Shown: positions 1 through 5,232, counted from the first letter of the stretch. The stretch: 5,232 nucleotides of DNA from Methylococcaceae bacterium (GCA_947505055.1 CANNLO010000345.1:1-5232); one strand, 5' to 3'. The notes: generated by a model from the letters alone, not told the origin. Numbers and translations: made by a program.

Positions 1-37
1 TATTTAAATTCGACAGACCTTATTAAAAATAAACCCC

Positions 38-1339
38 ATGACCGACTTAGAAAATAGCCAGGATCACCTTTCCGATGTAAAAAACCTACTTGCCCGGCAT
101 AAGTTAGTTGAAGACCTGGTACACAAACAAAATCTAACCGAATTACGAAGACTCCTACATCACCTAGGGACAGAACCTATAGCGCGTATTCTGGAAGCCT
201 TGTCAGATGATGACTTACAAATTATCTGGAAACTGGTTCCCGACGAGCAAAAAGAAGAAATCCTGCTCGAAATTTCAGACGACGTCCGCGTAGAACTGGT
301 GACACAGGTAAAACCTGTCACGCGAAGCATGATGACTCGAGTGTTTGATCTTCACGAAGGCTGTCTGCGCCAAATCGTTATAGAAACTCGCGAAGATCTG
401 GCAAAAGCCAAGCCGGTGTGGATTGATCTGGTAATGCCCGAAGATGAACATCTGGTCTGGGCAAATGAAATATTTGGCGTCAAACTCCCCAACCCCCGTG
501 ATCTGACTGATCTGGAGTCCAGCGCCCGCTTTTATGTCGAAGATAATGGCGACGTTCACTTACACTCTGACTTTCTACTGGACCGGGAAGATGATTCCCA
601 CAACGTGCCGGTCGCCTTTATCCTGAACAAGGAAACCCTGTTTTCAATCAGAAGCGAAGAATTGCCGGTATTTCATTTGCAGCGGTTACGTGCCAGAGCC
701 GAATCCGGTTACGTCACCGAAGCTAAAGATGTGTTACTCGACCTTTATTCGGCCGACGTAGAATATTGCGCAAACGCGCTGGAAGCGGTTTACACCGAAC
801 TTGAAGCCGTTGGCAAACAGGTTTACGGTTCTAACCTGACGGATCAGGAGTTAGCAATGATTCTTGCCGCCATTGCCGGAGAAGAAGATCTTAACGGACG
901 CATTCGCCGCAATCTGCTCGACACCAGACGCGCCCTGTCTTTCCTGATGCGAGGTAAATTTCTGTCTGATGCGCAACATGAAAATGTTCGGGAAATTTTA
1001 CGTGACATTGAATCTCTGGATGGTCACACCGCGTTCCTGTTCAACAAAATCAACTTTCTGATGGATGCGATCGTCGGTTTTGTTAATATCAATCAGAACA
1101 AAGTTATGAAACAATTAACCGTGCTCAGCGTCGTTTTTATGCCGCTTAACGTTCTGGCGGGTATTGGTGGTATGTCTGAATATTCTATGATGACCAAAGA
1201 AATTCCCTGGCCTGTCGCTTACAGTTTTTTCACTGCAGGCTTGGTAATTGTTGGTTGGGCTACTTTTATCGGCTTGCGTTTTTTCGAAAATCGCAAAATA
1301 AAAAGCTTGCCTACCGTAACTCGCAGACTGTCACGATAG
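38..1339 (+). CDS. CorA-family metal ion transporter with N-terminal MgtE_N-like domain
   Basis: A 433-residue inner-membrane protein, probably a divalent cation (Mg2+ or related) channel or transporter. Residues about 21-90 form a run of short amphipathic helices with repeated Leu and acidic positions (TEPIARILEALSDDDLQ, LVPDEQKEEILLEISDD) resembling the MgtE intracellular N domain. No CBS domains follow. Residues about 100-355 look like a CorA cytoplasmic alpha/beta region plus long helices (for example 282-350). Two membrane segments lie at the C-terminus, about 357-377 and 393-415, followed by a basic tail with KIK and RR, as in CorA. The loop after the first segment reads GIGGMSEYSMM, so the hallmark Gly-Met-Asn is Gly-Met-Ser (378-380) and the usual MPEL is not kept. 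The ATG at 38 has no recognisable Shine-Dalgarno. Only 37 bases of upstream sequence are visible, so a start further upstream cannot be fully excluded. The family call is firm; the ion and transport activity are inferred. Confidence 0.88.
   Translation: MTDLENSQDHLSDVKNLLARHKLVEDLVHKQNLTELRRLLHHLGTEPIARILEALSDDDLQIIWKLVPDEQKEEILLEISDDVRVELVTQVKPVTRSMMTRVFDLHEGCLRQIVIETREDLAKAKPVWIDLVMPEDEHLVWANEIFGVKLPNPRDLTDLESSARFYVEDNGDVHLHSDFLLDREDDSHNVPVAFILNKETLFSIRSEELPVFHLQRLRARAESGYVTEAKDVLLDLYSADVEYCANALEAVYTELEAVGKQVYGSNLTDQELAMILAAIAGEEDLNGRIRRNLLDTRRALSFLMRGKFLSDAQHENVREILRDIESLDGHTAFLFNKINFLMDAIVGFVNINQNKVMKQLTVLSVVFMPLNVLAGIGGMSEYSMMTKEIPWPVAYSFFTAGLVIVGWATFIGLRFFENRKIKSLPTVTRRLSR
98..307 (+). 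other. MgtE_N-like helical domain within the CorA-family protein
   Basis: This is the segment encoding residues about 21-90 of the CorA-type protein. It has the helix-repeat pattern of MgtE N domains, with paired motifs of the type 'EPIARILEALSDDDL' and 'WKLVPDEQKEEILLEI'. In MgtE this domain is a cytosolic Mg2+-sensing module that works with CBS domains. Here it is joined directly to a CorA core. Its sensing role in this protein is inference from the family. Confidence 0.65.
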
Positions 1340-1348
1340 TATGTGGGG

Positions 1349-1367
1349 AGTGAAAAACCAATTCACT
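1349..1367. terminator. weak hairpin between convergent genes
   Basis: AGTGAA (1349-1354) pairs with TTCACT (1362-1367) across a 7-base loop. An outer pair, GATAGT (1335-1340) with ACTATC (1365-1370), competes with it by sharing bases. The hairpin lies in the 34-bp gap between the convergent CorA-type gene and rnfH, where a bidirectional terminator would be expected. The stem is short and AT-rich and no T tract follows on either strand, so the call is weak. Confidence 0.25.
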
Positions 1368-1373
1368 ATCAAA

Positions 1374-1643
1374 TCACTTCAATGCCCGCTGCCGCCTGGC
1401 CTCCTTAGGGTCATGCAGCAAAGGGCGATAGACTTCTATTCTATCGCCCTCTTTAACAGTTTGATCAAGTTTGCAAGCCACACCAAAAACACCTGCTTTT
1501 AATTCCAGTTTGCCAAGCTCAGGAAAACGCTCCAGCAAACCGGAAGCGTTTATCGCAGCCTGAACCGTGGTTTCTTCAGGCAAAGTTAATTCTACAATGA
1601 CCTGAAGTTCAGGCTTGGCATAAACGACTTCAAGCTTAATCAT
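1374..1643 (-). CDS. rnfH: RnfH family ubiquitin-like protein
   Basis: A small 89-residue cytosolic protein of the RnfH family (formerly UPF0125), which has a beta-grasp, ubiquitin-like fold. Family hallmarks are visible: IKLEVVYA at the N-terminus, GVFG (51-54), DRIEVYRPL (67-75) and the C-terminal DPKEARRQRA (78-87). The name comes from association with rnf gene clusters in some bacteria. In most gammaproteobacteria the gene sits, as here, directly after ratA, and its biochemical role is not established. The ATG overlaps the ratA stop codon by 8 nt (ATGATTAA). There is no clear Shine-Dalgarno, so translation is probably coupled to ratA. It is the last gene of the minus-strand operon and converges on the CorA-type gene. 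Confidence 0.93.
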   Translation of the reverse strand: MIKLEVVYAKPELQVIVELTLPEETTVQAAINASGLLERFPELGKLELKAGVFGVACKLDQTVKEGDRIEVYRPLLHDPKEARRQRALK

Positions 1644-2067
1644 AAATTTGTTTAGCCCGATCGGTAAACGAACTCACCATGGTATTGCAAATCTGATTAA
1701 AAACAGCGCCGAAAGCCAAACTGGCCAACTTGCCCGACATTTCAAATTCCAGATCCAAAGAGATTTTACTGGCATCTTCGCGTAACGCTATAAAATCCCA
1801 CTTTCCTTCCAGAGAAGAAAAGGGGCCGTTCAATAGCGAAATCGTCATGCTGTGTCCTGAATCAATCCTGTTTCGGGTAGAAAAACATTTCTTAAATCCG
1901 CCTTTGGAAATCAATAACTCGGCTTCAAAAAAATCTGCTTCCCGTTTGATGATCCGACTGCCGCTACACCAAGGCAAAAACTTTGGATAGGATTCAACAT
2001 CATTAACCATATCAAACATTTGCTGTGCTGAAAATCTGACCAGAGCACTTTTTTGGATAACGGTCAT
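1636..2067 (-). CDS. ratA: RatA / COQ10-type START-domain protein
   Basis: A 143-residue single-domain protein of the SRPBCC (START-like) superfamily, polyketide cyclase/COQ10 branch. Typical RatA signatures are DVESYPKFLPWC (23-34), LNGPFSSLEGKW (79-90), ISLDLEFEMSG, AFGAVF (118-123) and MVSSFTDRA (130-138). E. coli RatA has been reported to bind 50S subunits and block 70S formation. Homologues such as yeast Coq10 bind coenzyme Q, and which role applies here is unknown. The open frame extends upstream to 2232, but those 55 codons lie inside the transporter gene in another frame and lack family similarity. The ATG at 2067 gives the standard N-terminus (MTVIQKSALV) and has a GGAG ten bases upstream. 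It begins 2 nt after the transporter stop, indicating translational coupling, and its own stop overlaps rnfH. Confidence 0.93.
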   Translation of the reverse strand: MTVIQKSALVRFSAQQMFDMVNDVESYPKFLPWCSGSRIIKREADFFEAELLISKGGFKKCFSTRNRIDSGHSMTISLLNGPFSSLEGKWDFIALREDASKISLDLEFEMSGKLASLAFGAVFNQICNTMVSSFTDRAKQIYD

Positions 2068-2069
2068 GC

Positions 2070-3431
2070 TCAAAGAACTCCAATAACATGCAGAAACACC
2101 AAAAATACAGATGCTGGCGCCACATAACAAGTTAATGTTTTCCAAGCCTGATAGCTGAGCGCATCCGGCATATCCAGCTCCTGCTCGGTATGCTGCTGCT
2201 TCATAATCCAGCCGGCAAAAACGGCAATGCAAAAACCGCCGATGGGCAACATCAAATTGGCTGTTAAATAATCCAGCAAATGAAAAATAGTTTTATCGAA
2301 AATCTTGATTTCAGACCAGACATTAAAAGAAAAGACAGTGCCCAAGCCCAGCAACCAAGTAATTGAACCTGACCAGATGCAAGCTTGTTCGCGGCTCATG
2401 TTTTTATTTTCAACCAGCCAAGCTACGGCAGGCTCAATCAGGGAAATAGATGAGGACAAAGCAGCAAACACCAGCATCACAAAAAATAAAATACCGAACA
2501 ACCAACCGCCAGTCATATTCCCAAACGCAATCGGCAAAGTTTGGAAGATTAAGCCGGGGCCGGCGGCAGGCTCCAAGCCACTGGCAAAAACAATCGGAAA
2601 AATTGCAATGCCCGCCAACAAGGCAACCACCGTATCAGTTCCCGCGATCAACATGACGGTTTTGGCTATCGACACCTCTTTAGGCAAATAAGAACCGTAA
2701 ACCATAATGGCACCCATACCTAAGCTCAAAGTAAAAAATGCATGCCCCATCGCCGTCAAAACGCCGTTAGCGGTTAACTTACTGAAATCCGGCGTAAACA
2801 AAAATTTAATGCCTCGATCATAACTGTCAGTGGTCATCGCATAAGCCACCAATAAAATCAGCAGCACAAACAAACTGGGCATTAAAAAACGTACGGCTCT
2901 TTCTATACCTGAATTAACGCCACGAACCACAATCAGCATGGTCGCCAACATAAATAAACTGTGCCAAAAAATCAACTGCACCGGACTGGCAACAAAACTG
3001 TCAAAAAGTCCTTTTATCTCGGCGGCATCGGCACCAAAAAAACTGCCGGTAAAAGCCTTTAGCACATAAGCCGAAGCCCAACCTGCGATAACGCTGTAAT
3101 AAGACAAAATTAAAAACCCTGCAATTACGCCCATCCAGCCTAAATAATGCCAGTTACTATCCGCCTCCGCTTCCTTAGCCAAGGTTTTCATGGTTTCAAT
3201 CGGATTTTGTCTGCTACGCCTACCGAGCATGGTTTCCGCCATCATAATTGGAATACCGATCAGTAACACACACAACAAATAGACCAACACAAAGGCCCCG
3301 CCACCGTTTTCACCAGTAATATAAGGGAACTTCCAGATGTTCCCCAAACCCACTGCCGAGCCGGTTGCAGCCAGAATGAATGCGAAACGTGAGGACCATT
3401 CGCTATGTTGTGTTGTTTTGGTATCCGTCAT
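2070..3431 (-). CDS. sodium-dependent transporter, NSS/SNF (SLC6-like) family, 11 membrane helices
   Basis: A 453-residue inner-membrane Na+-coupled symporter of the LeuT fold, probably for an amino acid or similar small organic solute. The N-terminus carries the family signature GSAVGLGNIWKFPY (24-37) followed by GENGGGAFVLVY (40-51). These hold unwound TM1 and the Na+-site residues; the LeuT gate Arg30 position is Lys34 here. TM8 carries the Na2-type Ser pair in AALSSSIS (323-330). I count 11 hydrophobic segments, about 13-37, 46-69, 96-126, 153-170, 182-200, 226-249, 256-284, 308-340, 351-369, 386-410 and 432-452. This is one fewer than LeuT and matches the shorter 11-helix bacterial branch exemplified by MhsT. 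The ATG at 3431 has a modest AGG upstream. It is the first gene of the operon with ratA and rnfH. The substrate cannot be read from sequence. Confidence 0.93.
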   Translation of the reverse strand: MTDTKTTQHSEWSSRFAFILAATGSAVGLGNIWKFPYITGENGGGAFVLVYLLCVLLIGIPIMMAETMLGRRSRQNPIETMKTLAKEAEADSNWHYLGWMGVIAGFLILSYYSVIAGWASAYVLKAFTGSFFGADAAEIKGLFDSFVASPVQLIFWHSLFMLATMLIVVRGVNSGIERAVRFLMPSLFVLLILLVAYAMTTDSYDRGIKFLFTPDFSKLTANGVLTAMGHAFFTLSLGMGAIMVYGSYLPKEVSIAKTVMLIAGTDTVVALLAGIAIFPIVFASGLEPAAGPGLIFQTLPIAFGNMTGGWLFGILFFVMLVFAALSSSISLIEPAVAWLVENKNMSREQACIWSGSITWLLGLGTVFSFNVWSEIKIFDKTIFHLLDYLTANLMLPIGGFCIAVFAGWIMKQQHTEQELDMPDALSYQAWKTLTCYVAPASVFLVFLHVIGVL

Positions 3432-3456
3432 TGGGTGCGCCTGTTAAAACTTAATA

Positions 3457-3462
3457 ATTATA
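3457..3462 (-). promoter_or_regulatory. candidate -10 element for the transporter-ratA-rnfH operon
   Basis: Read on the minus strand, a perfect TATAAT lies about 25 bases upstream of the transporter ATG. This would give a short leader of roughly 20 nt. The only -35-like hexamer nearby is TTGCGA (3489-3484), which sits 21 nt away. That is too far for a standard sigma-70 promoter, although an overlapping TTTATA shortens the spacing to 19. The region is AT-rich, so a chance match is possible. Confidence 0.35.
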
Positions 3463-3499
3463 AAATCCTGACGAATGGGGCTTTCGCAAGGAACTTTTC

Positions 3500-3514
3500 T
3501 GTTAATCAATAACA
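3500..3514. promoter_or_regulatory. short inverted repeat in the divergent intergenic region
   Basis: TGTTA-ATCAA-TAACA is a perfect 5-bp inverted repeat with a 5-bp centre. It lies near the middle of the 154-bp region between the divergent transporter operon and smpB. Its size and position would suit a dimeric regulator acting on both promoters, but short AT-rich dyads arise often by chance. No regulator is recognised. Confidence 0.2.
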
Positions 3515-3532
3515 TCAGTTGGTAATATCGAG

Positions 3533-3538
3533 TAAAAT
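3533..3538 (+). promoter_or_regulatory. possible -10 element for smpB
   Basis: TAAAAT (5 of 6 bases of TATAAT) lies about 48 bases upstream of the smpB ATG. No good -35 hexamer is found 16-18 bases upstream of it. This is the best forward-strand candidate I can see in the divergent region, but it is weak. Confidence 0.25.
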
Positions 3539-3585
3539 AACAAAATTATTCCTTTACGTCAGTTTAAAAATCTTAACTCGCACTT

Positions 3586-4071
3586 ATGGCCGAAAAAAAG
3601 TCCAAGAAAAATGACAAACAGCAGAATGCCAGGATTGCCGTAAATCGCCAGGCTACTCATGAATATTCAATTGAGGAACGATTTGAAGCAGGCGTTGTTT
3701 TACAAGGCTGGGAAGTCAAAAGCCTCAGGGATGGTCGCATCCAGCTTAAGGAAAGTTACGTGGTAATCAAAAAAGGTGAGGCCTGGTTGTCAGGCGCCCA
3801 TATTTCGCCGCTAATATCCGCATCGACTCATGTTAATCCTGACTCTATCCGCGCTAAAAAACTGTTGCTACACCGACATGAACTTAACAAACTGATTGGT
3901 TCGGTCGAACGGAAAGGTTACACCTTGATTCCATTATCAATGTACTGGAAAAACGGTAGAGCCAAACTGGAAATCGGTCTGGCAAAAGGCAAGCAGTTAC
4001 ACGATAAACGTGCCGCCTCAAAAGACCGCGACTGGCAACGTGAAAAAGGTCGCATATTGAAAAAAGGTTAA
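3586..4071 (+). CDS. smpB: SsrA-binding protein SmpB
   Basis: A 161-residue RNA-binding protein that binds tmRNA (SsrA) and delivers it to stalled ribosomes for trans-translation. The basic N-terminus (KKSKKNDK) leads into the conserved core: [19 protein letters not shown] (18-36), the [11 protein letters not shown] motif (41-51), [18 protein letters not shown] (131-142) and the basic tail [16 protein letters not shown] (145-160). That tail becomes structured in the ribosomal mRNA channel. The length is normal for the family. The ATG at 3586 is supported by the usual Lys-rich N-terminus, but no Shine-Dalgarno precedes it. The gene is divergent to the transporter-ratA-rnfH unit. The ssrA gene is not in this window. 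The next gene starts 68 bases downstream, with no obvious terminator between them. Confidence 0.97.
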   Translation: MAEKKSKKNDKQQNARIAVNRQATHEYSIEERFEAGVVLQGWEVKSLRDGRIQLKESYVVIKKGEAWLSGAHISPLISASTHVNPDSIRAKKLLLHRHELNKLIGSVERKGYTLIPLSMYWKNGRAKLEIGLAKGKQLHDKRAASKDRDWQREKGRILKKG

Positions 4072-4091
4072 ATTAGATTCAAGAATTTATA

Positions 4092-4109
4092 CTTGAACCT
4101 TGAACCTTG
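4092..4109 (+). repeat. heptamer tandem repeat CTTGAAC x2.5
   Basis: CTTGAAC occurs at 4092-4098 and 4099-4105, followed by a partial CTTG at 4106-4109. The first unit also forms a 6-bp inverted repeat with TTCAAG (4078-4083), separated by 8 bases. It lies in the leader between smpB and the hydrolase gene and may be a minor regulatory or slippage element. No function can be assigned. Confidence 0.5.
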
Positions 4110-4139
4110 TTTATAAATCCCACTATTACTAAAAATACA

Positions 4140-4706
4140 ATGTCCACACACCCCAACCTACTGTCACCCAACACCTGTCTCCTGATCATCGTCGATTTAC
4201 AGACAAAACTATCCGCAGCCATGCCAGAAACCGAAGCGGAACAGATGACAGCCAACGTCCGCAGTCTGGTTAAAGCTTCAGCGCTCTTAGGCATCCCGGT
4301 ACTGTTAACCGAGCAATATCCCAAAGGCCTGGGCGCCACCGATTCAACTATCGCAGAACTATTGGCAGAAGACACCCTGATTTTTGAAAAAACCGGTTTT
4401 TCCTGCTGTGCGGCTGAAGGATTTACTGACAACGTAGCCAACACGGATCGCAAGCAAATTATATTGGTCGGTCAGGAAGCCCATGTTTGCGTGTTACAGA
4501 CCGCTTTGGAATTTATGGCTTTAGGCTATCAGGTACACATCGTCGAAGATGCAATCTGTTCACGCAAAGCCGAACATAAATTCTATGCCTTACAGCGTCT
4601 GCAACAGCAGGGCGCGACTATTACCAATTATGAATCGGTCTTGTTCGAATGGGTTAAAGATTCGACACACCCGGACTTCAAAAAAATCTCTGGCTTGCTC
4701 CACTAA
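4140..4706 (+). CDS. isochorismatase-family cysteine hydrolase
   Basis: A 188-residue cytosolic alpha/beta hydrolase of the isochorismatase-like superfamily. The members include nicotinamidases, isochorismatases, N-carbamoylsarcosine amidases and the ISOC1/ISOC2 group. The catalytic triad is readable: Asp19 in LLIIVDLQ, Lys84 in IFEKTGFSC, and the nucleophile Cys117 in VGQEAHVCVLQTALEF. The cysteine sits after the usual beta strand. The HVCVLQTALEFMALGYQVHIVEDAICSR stretch (115-142) closely matches the ISOC1/2-like and bacterial 'hydrolase' subgroup rather than EntB-type isochorismatases. The physiological substrate is unknown. I chose the ATG at 4140 over an in-frame TTG at 4107 because family similarity starts just after it; neither has a convincing Shine-Dalgarno. 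It lies 68 bases after smpB and 27 bases before the HopJ-family gene, so co-transcription with the latter is likely. Confidence 0.92.
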   Translation: MSTHPNLLSPNTCLLIIVDLQTKLSAAMPETEAEQMTANVRSLVKASALLGIPVLLTEQYPKGLGATDSTIAELLAEDTLIFEKTGFSCCAAEGFTDNVANTDRKQIILVGQEAHVCVLQTALEFMALGYQVHIVEDAICSRKAEHKFYALQRLQQQGATITNYESVLFEWVKDSTHPDFKKISGLLH

Positions 4707-4733
4707 CCCGATAAATCTTGAAACTTAATCGCC

Positions 4734-5087
4734 ATGTCACTCACCCACTTTATTGAAAAAATCACCACTGATGCTCTAGTCAGCTTTGATGAAACTATCT
4801 CCATAATCTCAGATAACTACCATTATCAGGCTACCCAATTCAGCAACGGTTTGAATGATCAATTGTTGGTCAATCTTGCCGGAACTAACGAAGGTTCCTG
4901 TAAAATTTTCGCTTTTGCCCAGATCCACGGACTCACTCAGCAACAGACTTTAAATTTGTTTGGTGATTATTATCGGCTAGAGGTTTTAAACAATCCAAAT
5001 GGCACTGGACATCAAAATATAAGGACTTTCATGAAATACGGTTGGGATGGCGTTTGTTTTGATGGCGTAGCGTTGACGGCAAAATAA
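4734..5087 (+). CDS. HopJ type III effector family protein
   Basis: A 117-residue protein matching the HopJ family (named after a Pseudomonas syringae candidate type III effector). Family features seen are the NEGSCKIFAFA block (52-62), QTLNLFGDYYRLEVLNNP (71-88), GTGHQNIRTFM (90-100) and the C-terminal GWDGVCFDGVAL (103-114). The gene appears complete at both ends despite an insertion sequence starting just after its stop. There is no signal peptide or membrane segment. The family is common in free-living gammaproteobacteria without type III secretion, and nothing in this window suggests secretion, so the effector name should not be taken as function. It starts 27 bases after the hydrolase stop and is probably co-transcribed with it. 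No clear Shine-Dalgarno is seen upstream. Confidence 0.9.
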   Translation: MSLTHFIEKITTDALVSFDETISIISDNYHYQATQFSNGLNDQLLVNLAGTNEGSCKIFAFAQIHGLTQQQTLNLFGDYYRLEVLNNPNGTGHQNIRTFMKYGWDGVCFDGVALTAK

Positions 5088-5093
5088 GTTTGG

Positions 5094-5110
5094 CTCTATG
5101 TGAAATAGAG
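5094..5110. repeat. hairpin inside the IS terminus
   Basis: CTCTAT (5094-5099) and ATAGAG (5105-5110) form a perfect 6-bp stem with a 5-base GTGAA loop, two bases inside the inferred IS end. It overlaps the transposase stop codon and lies 6 bases after the hopJ-family stop. It could act as a weak bidirectional transcription barrier or as part of the transposase binding site. No T tract follows. Confidence 0.4.
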
Positions 5111-5232
5111 TGGGTAATTGAATTTTAATTTCCCACAAAGAAAATAAATCATATTGATAAAATTATTAATATTGCGATAACCTCTGGCTCGGCGTTTAGC
5201 CAGTTGAATCTTACAATTGATGCCTTCAAGAA
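5096..5232 (-). CDS. ISL3-family transposase, C-terminal fragment (partial at window edge)
   Basis: The minus strand from the window edge down to a TAG at 5096-5098 is open in one frame. It encodes the last 44 residues of a basic protein: EGINCKIQLAKRRARGYRN, then INNFINMIYFLCGKL, ending NYPLYFT. The pattern 'N-x-KIQ-x-x-KRRARGYRN' followed by a hydrophobic helix is characteristic of the C-terminal end of DDE transposases of the ISL3 group, just after the catalytic Glu. The start and most of the protein lie beyond the window, so completeness of the gene cannot be judged. It converges on the HopJ-family gene, and its stop codon falls within the inferred terminal inverted repeat. Confidence 0.75.
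   Translation of the reverse strand, partial: LEGINCKIQLAKRRARGYRNINNFINMIYFLCGKLKFNYPLYFT

Larger units (their letters stand above)
5092..5232. mobile_element. terminal part of an ISL3-like insertion sequence (runs off the window)
   Basis: The inferred outer end is GGCTCTATGTGAAATAGAG at 5092-5110. A GGCTCT start resembles terminal inverted repeats of many ISL3-family elements. It coincides with the end of a transposase-like reading frame on the minus strand. The boundary is inferred because the other terminus lies outside the window. ISL3 elements usually make 8-bp target duplications. If 5092 is the true end, the adjacent target copy would be ATAAGTTT (5084-5091), which contains the hopJ-family stop codon. 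Confidence 0.65.

Noticed and set aside
275..559. Minus-strand open frame inside the CorA-type gene
   Set aside because: It is antisense to a well-supported gene with no recognisable motif.
2068..2232. A 55-codon N-terminal extension of the ratA reading frame
   Set aside because: It lies wholly within the 3' end of the transporter gene in another frame, is Cys-rich and unlike RatA. The ATG at 2067 has a GGAG and gives the family N-terminus.
1730..2691. Plus-strand open frames (1730-1990, 2305-2691, 2450-2656) opposite ratA and the transporter
   Set aside because: Their translations are low-complexity antisense shadows of strongly supported minus-strand genes, with no domain signature.
3468..3562. 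CTGACG (3468-3473) and CGTCAG (3557-3562) as a pair of inverted operator half-sites
   Set aside because: The match is only six bases over a distance of more than 80 bp, does not extend on either side, and is easily due to chance.
4107..4139. TTG start adding 11 residues to the hydrolase
   Set aside because: The TTG falls in the heptamer repeat with no ribosome binding site, and family similarity begins only after the ATG at 4140.
4072..4139. Intrinsic terminator for smpB or the ssrA gene downstream of it
   Set aside because: There is no GC-rich hairpin with a T tract. The gap is far too short for tmRNA, and no tRNA-like end is seen.
4079..4453. Minus-strand open frame opposite the hydrolase gene
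   Set aside because: It covers the region encoding catalytic Asp19 and Lys84 in the opposite frame and has no recognisable domain.

Overview
The window looks like ordinary chromosome from a moderately AT-rich gammaproteobacterium. The main clue is the ratA-rnfH pair lying divergent to smpB, an arrangement known from E. coli and Pseudomonas relatives. RatA, RnfH, SmpB and HopJ-family proteins all read as gammaproteobacterial versions. A methanotroph-type lineage (Methylococcales) is my guess from the overall protein flavour. It cannot be proven from this sequence.

Layout. A CorA-type membrane protein (38-1339, +) carries an extra N-terminal MgtE_N-like helical domain and an altered pore signature. 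It converges on a three-gene minus-strand unit, read 3431 to 1374: an 11-helix Na+-coupled SNF/NSS transporter, then ratA, then rnfH. The joints in this unit are a 2-nt gap and an 8-nt overlap, so it is very likely one operon. A 154-bp divergent promoter region (3432-3585) separates it from smpB (3586-4071, +). Next come an isochorismatase-fold hydrolase with an intact Asp-Lys-Cys triad (4140-4706, +) and a HopJ-family protein (4734-5087, +). The window ends in the 3' part of an ISL3-like insertion sequence. Its terminus appears to begin four bases after the hopJ-family stop codon, and its transposase C-terminus is on the minus strand (5096 to beyond 5232).

How the genes relate. SmpB rescues stalled ribosomes with tmRNA. 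RatA is a START-fold protein, reported in E. coli as an inhibitor of 70S association and also related to the coenzyme-Q-binding COQ10 family. RnfH is a ubiquitin-like protein of uncertain role. The transporter occupies the promoter-proximal place in the ratA-rnfH operon, so its expression should drive theirs. The CorA-like protein, the hydrolase and the HopJ-family protein have no obvious pathway link to this block.

I see no tRNA, rRNA, CRISPR array, known riboswitch or strong intrinsic terminator. I did not find a convincing new multi-gene system. The points most worth a second look are the MgtE_N-CorA hybrid with GMS in place of GMN, the transporter inserted into the smpB/ratA locus, and the IS boundary at the hopJ-family gene.
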